Shown here: positions 26,920-36,176 of the stretch, one piece after another | Layout of the letters: each line of letters begins with the position of its first letter | Numbering within the stretch: position 1 is the stretch's first letter | From: Dyella flagellata | Lineage (GTDB): Bacteria > Pseudomonadota > Gammaproteobacteria > Xanthomonadales > Rhodanobacteraceae | Direction of reading: 5' to 3' | Assembly: GCF_030160275.1 (NCBI RefSeq) | Contig: NZ_BSOA01000034.1 | Coordinates: 62,001 to 126,000, forward strand | DNA: 64,000 nt | Translations under genes and position numbers: made by a program | Notes under the pieces: generated by a model | Databases searched by the model: none | The model's input: only the letters and a program-made list of their open reading frames with translations | Told to the model about the DNA's origin: nothing

Positions 26920-28110
26920 TTACTGATGGCCGGCGGCAGGGGCTTGGCCGGCCGGCGCCTGGTCAGGCGTCCATGGCGTCGCCTTGGCTGGCGCGCCCGG
27001 CTTGACGCCCTGGACGCCGGAGACGATCACCTCGTCGCCCGCATCCAGGCCGCTGGTGACGATCCAATCGTGACCGTGCATCGTTTCGGCGGTTACACGC
27101 TTTTGCGCGACGTTGCCGTCCTTGCCGATCACCAAGGCATAGGCCCCGGCCGGATCGCGCTGGATCCCGGCGGGGGGTACCAGGTACACCTTGTTCAGCT
27201 CGCCCATGTGGGCGGTGAGGGTGACGTACATGCCCGGCAGCAGGCGGCGCTCGGCGTTTGGCACCACTGCACGCAGGTTGATAGCGCCGGTGGTTGGGTT
27301 GACCGTGGTGTCGGAGAAGTTGAGCATGCCTTCCTTGTCGTACTTGGCGCCGCTGGGCAGGGTGATCTGCACGGTGGTCTTGTCTTGAGCGGCCAGCTGC
27401 ACGTTGCCCTTGGCCTGGGCATGGCGCAGCGTGTCCAGGTCGGCCGCACTCAGGGTGAAGTTCACATACAGCGGGTCGAGCTGGTCGACGGTGGTCAGCA
27501 AGGTGGCATTGGCACCGGTATCCGCGGTGCCGTTGCCGACGATCGCGCCTTCGGTCACCTGCTGCTCGCCGGCACGGCCGTCGATGGGGGCGGTGACGTT
27601 GGTATAGCTGAGGTTGACGCGGGCGGTCTGCAGGGTGGCCTGCGCCTGTCTTACCGCGGCTTGCGCGGAGCGCTCGTTGGCCTCATCGGTATCCAGCTGC
27701 TGGTGTGAGATATAGCCCTGCGGCACCAGCTGGCGGTCGCGGTTGGCAATCACGTGCGCGTTCGTGTAACTGGCCTGGGCCGAGGCCAGCGCCGCTTCGG
27801 CGTTGGCCAGGTTGGCCTTGTAGGTGACCGGGTCGATCTGGAACAGCAACTGGCCCTGCTTCACGTCCGTGCCTTCGGTGTAGACGCGCTTGAGCAGCAC
27901 GCCCGATACGCGGGCACGCACGTCGGCGCTGCGGTAGGCGGACAGGCGGCCCACCAGGTCCTTGGCCAGTGGCACGGTCTGCGGCTGGACTTCGACCACC
28001 CCAACCGTCGGCGGCGGCATCTTGGGCGGGCCCTGTTCCTTGCTGCTGCAGGCGGCAAGTGCCAGCAGGCTCAGGCACAGCACCGGTGTGCGCATTGGCG
28101 TCGACTTCAT
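26920..28110 (-). CDS. RND membrane fusion lipoprotein (AcrA/MexA type)
   Basis: This 396-aa periplasmic adaptor has a lipoprotein signal with lipobox LAAC (cysteine at about 21). It continues with the barrel-sandwich half motif GVLLKRVYTEGTDVKQGQLL, a helical hairpin (residues ~95-160), the second lipoyl half (SYTNVTAPIDGRAGEQQV), and a beta-barrel and membrane-proximal domain (TTGAINLRAVVPN, RLLPGMYVTL). It joins the permease encoded 11 bases downstream to an outer-membrane channel. The C-terminus is extended by an Ala/Pro-rich tail. A promoter with a palindrome lies at 28264-28292; no TetR-type gene is adjacent. Confidence 0.94.
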   Translation of the reverse strand: MKSTPMRTPVLCLSLLALAACSSKEQGPPKMPPPTVGVVEVQPQTVPLAKDLVGRLSAYRSADVRARVSGVLLKRVYTEGTDVKQGQLLFQIDPVTYKANLANAEAALASAQASYTNAHVIANRDRQLVPQGYISHQQLDTDEANERSAQAAVRQAQATLQTARVNLSYTNVTAPIDGRAGEQQVTEGAIVGNGTADTGANATLLTTVDQLDPLYVNFTLSAADLDTLRHAQAKGNVQLAAQDKTTVQITLPSGAKYDKEGMLNFSDTTVNPTTGAINLRAVVPNAERRLLPGMYVTLTAHMGELNKVYLVPPAGIQRDPAGAYALVIGKDGNVAQKRVTAETMHGHDWIVTSGLDAGDEVIVSGVQGVKPGAPAKATPWTPDQAPAGQAPAAGHQ

Positions 28111-28709
28111 GAGAATGAGAACTCCATGACTTGCGTAATCAGGGTTGGGGAGGGCAAGACGGGGCTGTACCCGGCAGTATTGCCGGTAAAATCCTACATT
28201 TAACGGATCAGGGCCGGCTTTGCCTGTGTCTTTCGTCCCCTATGCGGCAAGGACGTGAACAAGACTATACCGATCAGTTTACAATTTATCCACGGCGCGA
28301 ATCCAGCTTTTGGGCAATGACTCACGGCACAGGCGGGCTTGCTCCGGCTGTGAACACACCTGCTGTGGAAGGGTCCGGCCACCGAGCCTGCTTGGTCGCT
28401 TCTGGCGCGGGGGGGCCTGCTAGTAGAGCCGATGGATCGTCCCGGCCTCACCGAATGCGGCCAGGCGTCCTTGCGTTTTGCCTGTGCTCAATGCGAGCTG
28501 GCCCGATCGGCCTTGTTTTGGAAAGTCACTACGCTTGCGCGGGAATGACGCTCTTTCGTCGCGGCATGCGTCGAACATGAGCGCGGCGCAACGTTAATCG
28601 AGCATGACACACATTGCTGCGCTGCCGATGGATTCAATGCAGGGCGAAGCGTATCCTTTTAAGCCTTTCTGCTCCCCAACCCATCATCTCCACTTCTTAA
28701 GTAGAAGCC
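28111..28709. other. Long intergenic region between the RND operon and glutamate dehydrogenase
   Basis: No gene is supported in these ~600 bases. The left part carries the promoter/operator for the minus-strand pump. Around 28535-28550 lies gcgggaatgacgc, a single arm of the motif seen paired at 48924-48953. A TTAAGTAGAAG stretch precedes the dehydrogenase ATG. Confidence 0.5.
28264..28292 (-). promoter_or_regulatory. Promoter with TetR-like operator for the RND pump
   Basis: On the minus strand TATAGT (28269-28264) with TGGATA 17 bases upstream form a candidate promoter. Overlapping it at 28266-28281 is tataccgatcagttta, in which 12 of 16 positions are symmetric. AT-rich palindromes over the -10 region are typical TetR/AcrR-family operators. 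Confidence 0.5.
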
Positions 28710-31700
28710 ATGAATGCGATCCGTGCGGCCAGCGATATTCCCCTTGTGTCTGTCGTGCTCGAAGAGTTGAAGAAAAACGGTTATCCGACCAAGCGCCTTG
28801 ATGAGGCGCAATTTTTTATCAGCGCCTTTTTCTCGCGCATCGCCAGCACCGACGTGGATCTGCACACGCCGGCCGGATGGGCCGAAGTGGTCGCCGGCCT
28901 GTTGGAGTTCCTGCAACAGCGTACGCCCCGGCATGCCGCCGTGCGTGTAGTAAGCAGCGCGAATTCGGCGCGCAGCAAGGTGGAAATCATCACTGACGAC
29001 ATGCCGTTCCTGGTGGACACGGTCAGCATGATTCTTGCCGGGTACTCCACCCTGCACCTCGTGCTGCACCCGGTGGTGCGCGTGACCCGCGATGCGAACG
29101 GCCAGTTGCAGCGTATCGGCGACGAGCAAGGCACGCCTGAGTCGGTGATGCACTTCGAAGTGGACTCCATCCTCGATGAAGCCACCCAGGCACAGCTCAA
29201 GGCGCGGATCGAAGACGCTCTCGAAGACGTGCGCGCAGCGGTGCGCGACTGGGACGCGATGCGTGCGAAGGCCTCGTCCATTGCGGCCGATCTGCCGAAC
29301 CGTCAGCTGCCGCTGGATGCCGCTTCGGTCAAAGAGGCCGGCGAGTTCCTGCGCTGGCTGGCCGAGGACAACTTCACCTTCCTGGGCTATCGCGAATACG
29401 AAGTGGCCAAGACCGATGGCGACGAGGTGCTGCGCCCCATCGAGGAATCGGGTTTGGGGATACTGCACAAGAGCGAGCGCTCGGTAGCGCCGCGTTCGCT
29501 GCGCTCGCTGGTGGCGCACGATCTGCCGCAGTCCGGAGCCTACGACGCCATCATCCTCACCAAGACCAATGCGCGCTCGCATGTGCATCGCGCCGGCAAC
29601 ATGGATTACGTGGGCGTGCTGAAGTTCGACGCCAACGGCACGCCGGTTTCCGAACAGCGCTTCCTCGGCCTGTTCACCTCCAACGCTTACATGATGCGTC
29701 CGCAGGAAGTACCGCTGGTGCGCCAGCGCGTGGAAGCGGTAATGGCGCGCTCAGGCCTCAAGCGTGATGCGTATTCCGGCAAGGCGCTGCGCCACATCCT
29801 GGAAACGCTGCCGCCGGAAGAGCTGTTCCAGAGCACCGAGGACGAGCTGTTCGCCACGTCCATGGGCATCCTGGAGCTGCAGCAGCGCGCCCGCACGCGT
29901 CTGTTCGTACGCCGCGACCGCTATGGCCGTTTCTTCACCTGCCTGGTGTTCGTGCCGCGCGAACGCTTCAACACCACCGTGCGCGAGCGCACCGAAGCCA
30001 TGCTGCGCGAGGTGTTCCACGGCGAGAGCCTGGATTCCAACGTGCTGATGGGTGAATCCGCGCTGGCACGCCTGCACGTCACGGTGCGTCCGCACCCGGG
30101 CGATCACCCCAAGTTCAATCTGCAGGAACTGGAAACGCGCCTGCAGCACATCGTGCGCAACTGGTACGACGGCCTGCGCGACAGCCTGGTCGGCAAGGCC
30201 GGCGAAGCGCAGGGCGTGGCGCTGTTCAATCGTTTCGGCAAGCTGCTGCCGGCCGGCTACATCGAGGACGTGGCGCCGGAACAGGCCGCCCTGGACGTGA
30301 TCGCGCTGACCACGCTCAAGAACAAGGATTCGATCCACCTGCATTTGTATGAAGACGCGCGCGATCACAGCCTGCGCTTCAAGGTGATCCACGTCGGCGC
30401 GCCGATCTCGCTCTCCGATGCGCTGCCGATGCTGGAGAACATGGGCGTGCGCATGCTCGCCGAGCACGTCTACACGCTGGAGAGCGAAGGCCGCACGCTC
30501 ACCATTCATGATTTCGAGCTGAAGACGAAGACGCCGCTGTTGTTCGACCTGGCGCACCTGCGCGACCGCTTCGAGCGCGGTTTCGAAGCGCTGTGGCGAG
30601 GCGACGCTGAGAGCGATGGTTTCAACAACCTCGTGTTGCTGGCGCAGGCCGACTGGCGCCAGGTGGCGGTACTGCGCGGCTACTGCAAATATCTGCAGCA
30701 GGTGGGTATTGCGTTCTCGCAGAATTACATGGAAGAAACGCTGATCCGCTATCCGGCCATCGCCGGTTTGCTGATCGAGCTGTTCAATGCCAAGTTCGAT
30801 CCGCGCCGCGAGTTGCTCGCTGCCGCCGAGCTGGAAAAGGCGCAGGCCGACCTGCGCCGCGAGATGCAGGCGCTGGTCTCGGCCGACACGCAGAAGGCCA
30901 AGCCGGAACTGATCGATGGCATTGTCGAAGCGCTGGCGCAAAAGCGCGACCAGCAAGTGCATGTGCTGTGGCAGGCTCTGAAGTCCCTGCTCGATGACGT
31001 CGCCAGCCTGGACGACGAGCGCATCGTGCTGAGCTTCATGAACACCATTCGCGCCACTTTGCGCACCAGCTTCTTCCAGCAGTGGGATGGCGCGCATCGC
31101 CACTACATCAGCTTCAAGTTCGATTCCAAGCAGGTGCCGGACGCGCCCAAGCCGGTGCCGTATCGCGAGATCTTCGTGTACGCGCCGCGCGTGGAAGGTA
31201 TCCACCTGCGCTTCGGGTCGGTGGCGCGCGGCGGCTTGCGCTGGTCCGATCGCCGCGAAGACTTCCGCACCGAAGTGCTGGGCCTGGTGAAGGCGCAGAT
31301 GGTGAAGAACACCGTGATCGTGCCGGTGGGTTCCAAGGGCGGTTTCTTCGTGAAGCACCCGCCGGTCGGCGGCGACCGTGATGCGCAACTGGCCGAGGGC
31401 ATCGCCTGCTATCGCCTGTTCATCAACGGCCTGCTCGACATCACCGACAACCTGGTGGAAGGCAAGGTCGTGCCGCCGCACGACGTGGTCCGCCACGACG
31501 ATGACGATCCGTACCTGGTGGTGGCGGCCGACAAGGGCACGGCGACGTTCTCGGACATCGCCAATGCCATCTCCATCGAGCACGGCTTCTGGCTGGGCGA
31601 CGCGTTTGCTTCCGGCGGCTCCAATGGTTACGACCACAAGGGCATGGGCATCACCGCCAAGGGCGCATGGGAGTCGGTGAAGCGTCACTTCCGCGCGCTG

Positions 31701-33629
31701 GGGCGCGATTGCCAGAGCGAGGATTTCACCTGCGTGGGCATTGGCGACATGTCGGGCGACGTGTTCGGCAACGGCATGCTGCTGTCTCGCCACATTCGCC
31801 TGCTGGCGGCCTTCGACCATCGCCACATCTTCCTGGATCCGCATCCGGATACGGCCAAGTCGTTTGCCGAGCGCGAGCGCATGTTCAAGCTGCCGCGTTC
31901 GAGCTGGGACGACTATGACAAATCGCTGATCTCCACCGGCGGTGGCGTGTGGCCGCGCAGCGTGAAGTCGATTCCGATTTCGCCGGAAGTGCGCGCGGTG
32001 CTGGGCATCAAGGCCGGCGTCGAGCATCTTGCGCCCAACGACCTGATGAGCGCGATTCTCAAGGCACAGGTGGATCTGCTGTGGAACGGCGGCATCGGCA
32101 CCTATGTAAAGGCCAGCAGCGAAACGCATGGCGACGTGGGTGATCGTGCCAACAACGCGCTGCGCATCAACGGTGCGGATCTGCGCTGCAAAATGGTGGG
32201 CGAGGGCGGCAACCTGGGCTGTACGCAAAAGGGCCGCATCGAGGCCGCCCAGCACGGTGTGTTGCTCAATACCGACTTCATTGACAACTCCGCCGGCGTG
32301 GACACCTCCGACCACGAGGTGAACATCAAGATCCTGCTGGGCGATGCGGTGCAGCGTAACGAGATCACACTCGATGACCGCAACCGCCTGCTGGCGTCGA
32401 TGACCGACGAAGTGGGCCAGCTGGTGTTGTGGGACAACTATCGCCAGAACGAAGCCATCACGCTGATGGAACATCAGTCGGTGAAGCGCATTGGCTCGAT
32501 GGCGCACTTCATCCGCACGCTGGAAGGCGAAGGCTTGCTCGATCGCCAGGTGGAAAACCTACCGAGCGAAGCGGAGCTGGCCGACCGCAAGGCGCGCGGC
32601 CAGGGCCTGACCCGTCCGGAACTGTCGGTGCTGCTGTCGTACGACAAGATCCGCCTGTACCAGCAACTGCTGGAGTCGGACGTGCCGGAAGATCCGTACC
32701 TGTCCAAGGAACTGGTGCGCTACTTCCCGAAACCGTTGCACGAAAAATACGCCGGACACATGCAGCGCCATCGCCTGAAGCGCGAGATCATCGCCACGGC
32801 GGTGACCAATTCCACCCTCAACCGCATGGGCGCCACCTTCATGATGCGCATGCAGGAAGATACCGGGCAGGGGCCGGCGGCGGTCGCCAAGGCGTACACC
32901 GCTGCGCGCGAAATCCTGGGGGCGCGCGAGCTGTGGGCCGAGATCGAGGCGCAGGACAGCAAGGTGGCCGAGAGCACCCAGGTCGACGCGATCATGCAGG
33001 TCTGGGGGCAGCTGCGCCATCTCACCCGTTGGCTGCTTAACCGTCCTGGCGGCACGCTGGAGATTGCCGCGAACGTGGAGCGCTACCAGGTTGCGGTGGT
33101 CGAACTCAGCGCGACCCTGCCCGAAACCTTGACCCCGGCCGGCAAGGCCGACTTCGGCACCAGCCAGGAGAAATGGGAAGGCCTGGGGCTGCCCGGCGAT
33201 CTCGCGCTACGCCTGGCCAAACTGCCGGAGCTGCGCGCCATGCTCGACATGGTGGAAGTCGCGCAGCAGACCGGCCAGCCCATTGCCAAGGTCGCCAATG
33301 TGTTCTACGAATTGGGTCAGGCACTGGATCTGGAATGGCTGCGCGGGCAGATCGAGGCGCTGCCGGTGGAAGGCCACTGGCATGCGCAGGCACGCGGTTC
33401 GCTGCTGGACGAGCTTAACCATCAGCATCGCGCGCTGGCCACCCAGGTGCTTGCGTACAAGGGCGCCAACGGCGAGGTGTCGCTGGTGCAGGCGTGGCTG
33501 GAGCGTGACGATCCTGCGCTCAAGTACACCCGCAGCATGCTGGCGGAGATCCTCACCCAGAATGCTGACTATCCGATTGCCTCGGTGGCGGTGCGCCGCC
33601 TGGCGCAGTTGGCGCAGATGCCGGTGTAA
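28710..33629 (+). CDS. NAD-specific glutamate dehydrogenase, large (GDH-180 class)
   Basis: This 1,639-aa enzyme deaminates glutamate to 2-oxoglutarate with NAD. The size and layout match the large bacterial class (about 1,600 aa, ACT-like and helical N-terminal domains around a central catalytic core). The core has FGSVARGGLRWSDRREDFRT, KAQMVKNTVIVPVGSKGGFF (catalytic lysines), and GIGDMSGDVFGNGMLLSRH of the Rossmann fold near residues 820-1040. VGEGGNLGCTQKGRIE follows. The C-terminal ~500 residues are helical. It stands alone; a perfect REP-like palindrome follows 11 bases after the stop. These enzymes serve glutamate catabolism and are usually allosterically controlled. Confidence 0.95.
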   Translation: MNAIRAASDIPLVSVVLEELKKNGYPTKRLDEAQFFISAFFSRIASTDVDLHTPAGWAEVVAGLLEFLQQRTPRHAAVRVVSSANSARSKVEIITDDMPFLVDTVSMILAGYSTLHLVLHPVVRVTRDANGQLQRIGDEQGTPESVMHFEVDSILDEATQAQLKARIEDALEDVRAAVRDWDAMRAKASSIAADLPNRQLPLDAASVKEAGEFLRWLAEDNFTFLGYREYEVAKTDGDEVLRPIEESGLGILHKSERSVAPRSLRSLVAHDLPQSGAYDAIILTKTNARSHVHRAGNMDYVGVLKFDANGTPVSEQRFLGLFTSNAYMMRPQEVPLVRQRVEAVMARSGLKRDAYSGKALRHILETLPPEELFQSTEDELFATSMGILELQQRARTRLFVRRDRYGRFFTCLVFVPRERFNTTVRERTEAMLREVFHGESLDSNVLMGESALARLHVTVRPHPGDHPKFNLQELETRLQHIVRNWYDGLRDSLVGKAGEAQGVALFNRFGKLLPAGYIEDVAPEQAALDVIALTTLKNKDSIHLHLYEDARDHSLRFKVIHVGAPISLSDALPMLENMGVRMLAEHVYTLESEGRTLTIHDFELKTKTPLLFDLAHLRDRFERGFEALWRGDAESDGFNNLVLLAQADWRQVAVLRGYCKYLQQVGIAFSQNYMEETLIRYPAIAGLLIELFNAKFDPRRELLAAAELEKAQADLRREMQALVSADTQKAKPELIDGIVEALAQKRDQQVHVLWQALKSLLDDVASLDDERIVLSFMNTIRATLRTSFFQQWDGAHRHYISFKFDSKQVPDAPKPVPYREIFVYAPRVEGIHLRFGSVARGGLRWSDRREDFRTEVLGLVKAQMVKNTVIVPVGSKGGFFVKHPPVGGDRDAQLAEGIACYRLFINGLLDITDNLVEGKVVPPHDVVRHDDDDPYLVVAADKGTATFSDIANAISIEHGFWLGDAFASGGSNGYDHKGMGITAKGAWESVKRHFRALGRDCQSEDFTCVGIGDMSGDVFGNGMLLSRHIRLLAAFDHRHIFLDPHPDTAKSFAERERMFKLPRSSWDDYDKSLISTGGGVWPRSVKSIPISPEVRAVLGIKAGVEHLAPNDLMSAILKAQVDLLWNGGIGTYVKASSETHGDVGDRANNALRINGADLRCKMVGEGGNLGCTQKGRIEAAQHGVLLNTDFIDNSAGVDTSDHEVNIKILLGDAVQRNEITLDDRNRLLASMTDEVGQLVLWDNYRQNEAITLMEHQSVKRIGSMAHFIRTLEGEGLLDRQVENLPSEAELADRKARGQGLTRPELSVLLSYDKIRLYQQLLESDVPEDPYLSKELVRYFPKPLHEKYAGHMQRHRLKREIIATAVTNSTLNRMGATFMMRMQEDTGQGPAAVAKAYTAAREILGARELWAEIEAQDSKVAESTQVDAIMQVWGQLRHLTRWLLNRPGGTLEIAANVERYQVAVVELSATLPETLTPAGKADFGTSQEKWEGLGLPGDLALRLAKLPELRAMLDMVEVAQQTGQPIAKVANVFYELGQALDLEWLRGQIEALPVEGHWHAQARGSLLDELNHQHRALATQVLAYKGANGEVSLVQAWLERDDPALKYTRSMLAEILTQNADYPIASVAVRRLAQLAQMPV

Positions 33630-33640
33630 TTCCAGACAGG

Positions 33641-33719
33641 CCCGTAGGCTGGGATGGCAATCCCAGCTTTGCGACGCATGTCGCATCGCGATGCTGGGAT
33701 TGCCATCCCAGCCTACGGG
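33641..33719. repeat. Dispersed REP-like palindrome, copy 3 (best-preserved)
   Basis: Arms cccgtaggctgggatggcaa and its continuation tcccagc are perfectly repeated in inverse at the right end (gctgggattgccatcccagc, ending cctacggg). The 27-base arms enclose a 25-base loop. It lies between two genes in the same direction. Confidence 0.9.
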
Positions 33720-33809
33720 CTCCTGTAACTCCACTCCACGAGGCATGGTTTCGTCTTTCGCCGTGTCGTAAGCTCGACCGCTACCGCACCCACAGACGGA
33801 CCTTCCGCC

Positions 33810-34571
33810 ATGCGCCTTGCGTTTGTCGCCAGCGAAACCAGCGTTGCTCAGCAAGCGCGCCGCAAATTCGTGGAACGTTATGGCGACATTCCGGTTACCG
33901 ACGCTGAAGTGATCGTCGCGCTCGGTGGTGATGGCTTCATGCTGCGCACCCTGCACGCGCATCGCGACGTCGAGGCACCGGTCTATGGCATGAAGCTGGG
34001 ACGGGTCGGTTTCCTGATGAACAAGCATCAGCTGGATGAGCTGCCCGAACGCATTGCCCGTGCGCATGCCGCCGAACTGTTTCCGCTGGAGATGGAGGCG
34101 GTGGACGGCGATGGGCAAACCCGTCGCGCACTTGCCTTCAACGAAGTGTCGTTGCTGCGGCAAACCAATCAGGCGGCACACGTAGAAGTGAAGCTCAACG
34201 GCATCGTGAAGCTGCAGAACCTCGTCTGCGACGGCATCCTGGTTTCCACGCCCGCCGGTTCCACCGCCTACAATCTTTCCGCCCACGGCCCGATTCTGCC
34301 GCTGGATGCCAACGTGCTGGCGCTCACTCCGATCAGTCCGTTCCGCCCACGCCGTTGGCGCGGGGCCATCCTTCCGCACCGCACGCTGGTGAGCCTGCGC
34401 GTGCTTGATCCGGGCAAGCGCCCGGTAAGCGCCACGGCCGATTTTCTTGAGGTGCGCAATGTGCGCTCCGTGGAGGTACGCCAATCGCGTGAGCAAGGCG
34501 TAAGGCTGCTGTTCGATCCGGAACACAATCTTGAGCAGCGCATCCTGGACGAGCAATTCGCACAGGACTGA
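33810..34571 (+). CDS. nadK: NAD kinase
   Basis: This 253-aa enzyme phosphorylates NAD to NADP. The GGDG signature is at residues 39-42 (VIVALGGDGFMLRTLH), the conserved NE lies in LAFNEVSLLRQ, and the glycine-rich NAD site is DGILVSTPAGSTAYNLSAHG. It is shorter than E. coli NadK (~292 aa) and matches the shorter alphaproteobacterial/xanthomonad type that begins directly with the N-terminal strand (MRLAFVASETS). It sits after glutamate dehydrogenase, another NAD-linked gene, but with an intervening palindrome, so co-transcription is not implied. Confidence 0.94.
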   Translation: MRLAFVASETSVAQQARRKFVERYGDIPVTDAEVIVALGGDGFMLRTLHAHRDVEAPVYGMKLGRVGFLMNKHQLDELPERIARAHAAELFPLEMEAVDGDGQTRRALAFNEVSLLRQTNQAAHVEVKLNGIVKLQNLVCDGILVSTPAGSTAYNLSAHGPILPLDANVLALTPISPFRPRRWRGAILPHRTLVSLRVLDPGKRPVSATADFLEVRNVRSVEVRQSREQGVRLLFDPEHNLEQRILDEQFAQD

Positions 34572-34724
34572 ATACGTTGTCTTCGCGCATTGCAAAGGCG
34601 CTTGCTGCGTGTAACAGAAATCAAGATATCGGGCCGGACCTGCCTTGGCTTTTGGGCCTATGCTTCGTGCAGTGGGGTTTCCAGGGATGCCCCATTCCTT
34701 GTTGAAACGAAGACCGGGTCTCAT

Positions 34725-35078
34725 ATGCTTGCCAATCTGTTCAGTCCATACTCCGCCGCCATAGGCGACCCGGAACGTGAATCGTTCGAAGAACTGCTGC
34801 GGCGGCCCAATTTGCGGATCGAGCGGATCGTTTCGATGGGGCAGTCCAGTTCGCCAGGTTTCTGGTATGACCAGCCTCACGGCGAGTGGGTGGTGCTACT
34901 GCAAGGTTCGGCAGGTCTGTCGTTCGAGCATGAACAGACCGAGCGCGTGTTGCGCCCGGGAGACTTCGTCGATATCCCCCCGCATTGCCGTCACCGAGTC
35001 GAGTGGACCGATCGCGATACGCCCACGATCTGGCTTGCGGTTCACTATGGAACGCTAGATGAAAATGCAGTTACCTGA
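34725..35078 (+). CDS. Cupin-domain protein
   Basis: This 117-aa single-domain beta-barrel protein has a cupin pattern: GEWVVLLQGSAGLSFEHEQ followed by RPGDFVDIPPHCRHRVEWTD. The second motif keeps a histidine pair (PPHCRHRV) suitable for metal, whereas the first lacks the HxH pair, so metal binding may be partial. The N-terminal segment DPERESFEELLRRPNLRIER is typical of small uncharacterised cupins. The ATG at 34725 is preferred because the frame upstream (to 34590) looks non-coding. It precedes the 5'-nucleotidase by about 105 bases. Function unknown. Confidence 0.78.
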   Translation: MLANLFSPYSAAIGDPERESFEELLRRPNLRIERIVSMGQSSSPGFWYDQPHGEWVVLLQGSAGLSFEHEQTERVLRPGDFVDIPPHCRHRVEWTDRDTPTIWLAVHYGTLDENAVT

Positions 35079-35183
35079 CCCTGACCCCAGGAGCAAGCCT
35101 GTTCGGCCCGGTACGGCGGCAGAGGTGGGGCAATTTGCGCAAAGAGCGATCCGGCGAGCGTGTTTTGCGCTAGATTGGGATGT

Positions 35184-36113
35184 ATGACCCGCCCCGCCAA
35201 AACCGCCCACGATCCGATCGTTGCAGGCGACAACAAGCTTGTCGTCGCCATTTCGTCGCGTGCTTTGTTCGACCTGGGCAACAGCCACGACCTGTTCGAG
35301 CGCGAAGGCTTGGACGCGTACCGCAACTTCCAGATCGAACACGAAGAGGAGATCCTGCAGCCAGGCGTCGCGTTTCCGCTGGTGCAGAAACTGCTGGGCC
35401 TCAACAAGCTGGCCGGCGATCTGCCGCCGGTGGAGGTGATCCTGCTATCGCGCAATTCGGGTGACACCGGGCTCAGGATTTTCAATTCGATCCAGCACTA
35501 TGGCCTGGAAATCAGCCGTGCCGCGTTCACCAGCGGCGCGCCGACCTCCGACTACATCGCGCCGTTCAAGGCGGATCTGTTTCTGTCCGCCAATGCCGAA
35601 GATGTTGGGCGCGCGTTGAAAGCCGGCGTGGCCGCCGCGACGATCCTGCCCTCGATCGCGCCTCCACGCGCCAGCGAACAGTTACGCATCGCGTTCGATG
35701 GGGATGCCGTGATCTTCGGCGACGAGGGGGAACGCGTCTCGCGGGAAGAGGGATTGGACGCGTTCCACCGCAGCGAAACCGAGCTGGCCGAACAGCCGTT
35801 GTCGGTGGGGCCGTTTCGCGGATTTCTCACCGCGGTACACCGCTTGCAAGCGGCATTTCCGGCCGAGAATTCACCGATCCGTACCGCGCTTGTCACGGCG
35901 CGCTCGGCCCCTGCGCACAAGCGCGTCATTCTTACGCTACGCCGCTGGGGCGTGCGCATCGATGAGGCTCTGTTCCTCGGCGGTCGCGACAAAGGCCCGT
36001 TTCTGGACGCCTTTGGCGCCGACATCTTCTTTGACGACTCGCCGGCGAATGTCGAGTCGGCGCGTAAACACGTGGCTACCGGACATGTGCCGCATGGGGT
36101 AAGCAATCCGTAG
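35184..36113 (+). CDS. 5'-nucleotidase, cytosolic NT5C1-like family
   Basis: This 309-aa protein matches the bacterial relatives of cytosolic 5'-nucleotidase I. It begins with VVAISSRALFDLGNSHDLFE (altered DxD-like opening: S-S-R-A-L-F-D), contains VEVILLSRNSGDTGLRIFNS, then LRIAFDGDAVIFGDEGERVS with the DGDAV acidic motif, and ends DAFGADIFFDDSPANVESAR, the HAD-type DDS motif. It would hydrolyse nucleoside monophosphates. The last residues SNP and the TAG stop overlap the start of a dispersed palindrome (from 36110), so the repeat supplies the stop codon. Confidence 0.85.
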   Translation: MTRPAKTAHDPIVAGDNKLVVAISSRALFDLGNSHDLFEREGLDAYRNFQIEHEEEILQPGVAFPLVQKLLGLNKLAGDLPPVEVILLSRNSGDTGLRIFNSIQHYGLEISRAAFTSGAPTSDYIAPFKADLFLSANAEDVGRALKAGVAAATILPSIAPPRASEQLRIAFDGDAVIFGDEGERVSREEGLDAFHRSETELAEQPLSVGPFRGFLTAVHRLQAAFPAENSPIRTALVTARSAPAHKRVILTLRRWGVRIDEALFLGGRDKGPFLDAFGADIFFDDSPANVESARKHVATGHVPHGVSNP

Positions 36114-36174
36114 GCTGGGATGCTAATCCCAGCTTCTGCAAACTACGTGGAGCGCTGGAATTGTCATCCCTAGG
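36110..36174. repeat. Dispersed REP-like palindrome, copy 4 (degenerate)
   Basis: It starts gtaggctgggatgctaatcc and ends with the imperfect inverted arm ctggaattgtcatccctagg. The first bases form the TAG stop of the 5'-nucleotidase gene, and the element fills the space before the convergent aldo/keto reductase gene. Confidence 0.75.
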
Positions 36175-36176
36175 TT

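Noticed and set aside
29751..32507. 918-codon open frame on the minus strand opposite glutamate dehydrogenase
   Set aside because: It is a by-product of strong third-position GC bias in the real gene; the His/Gln/Arg-rich composition is not protein-like.
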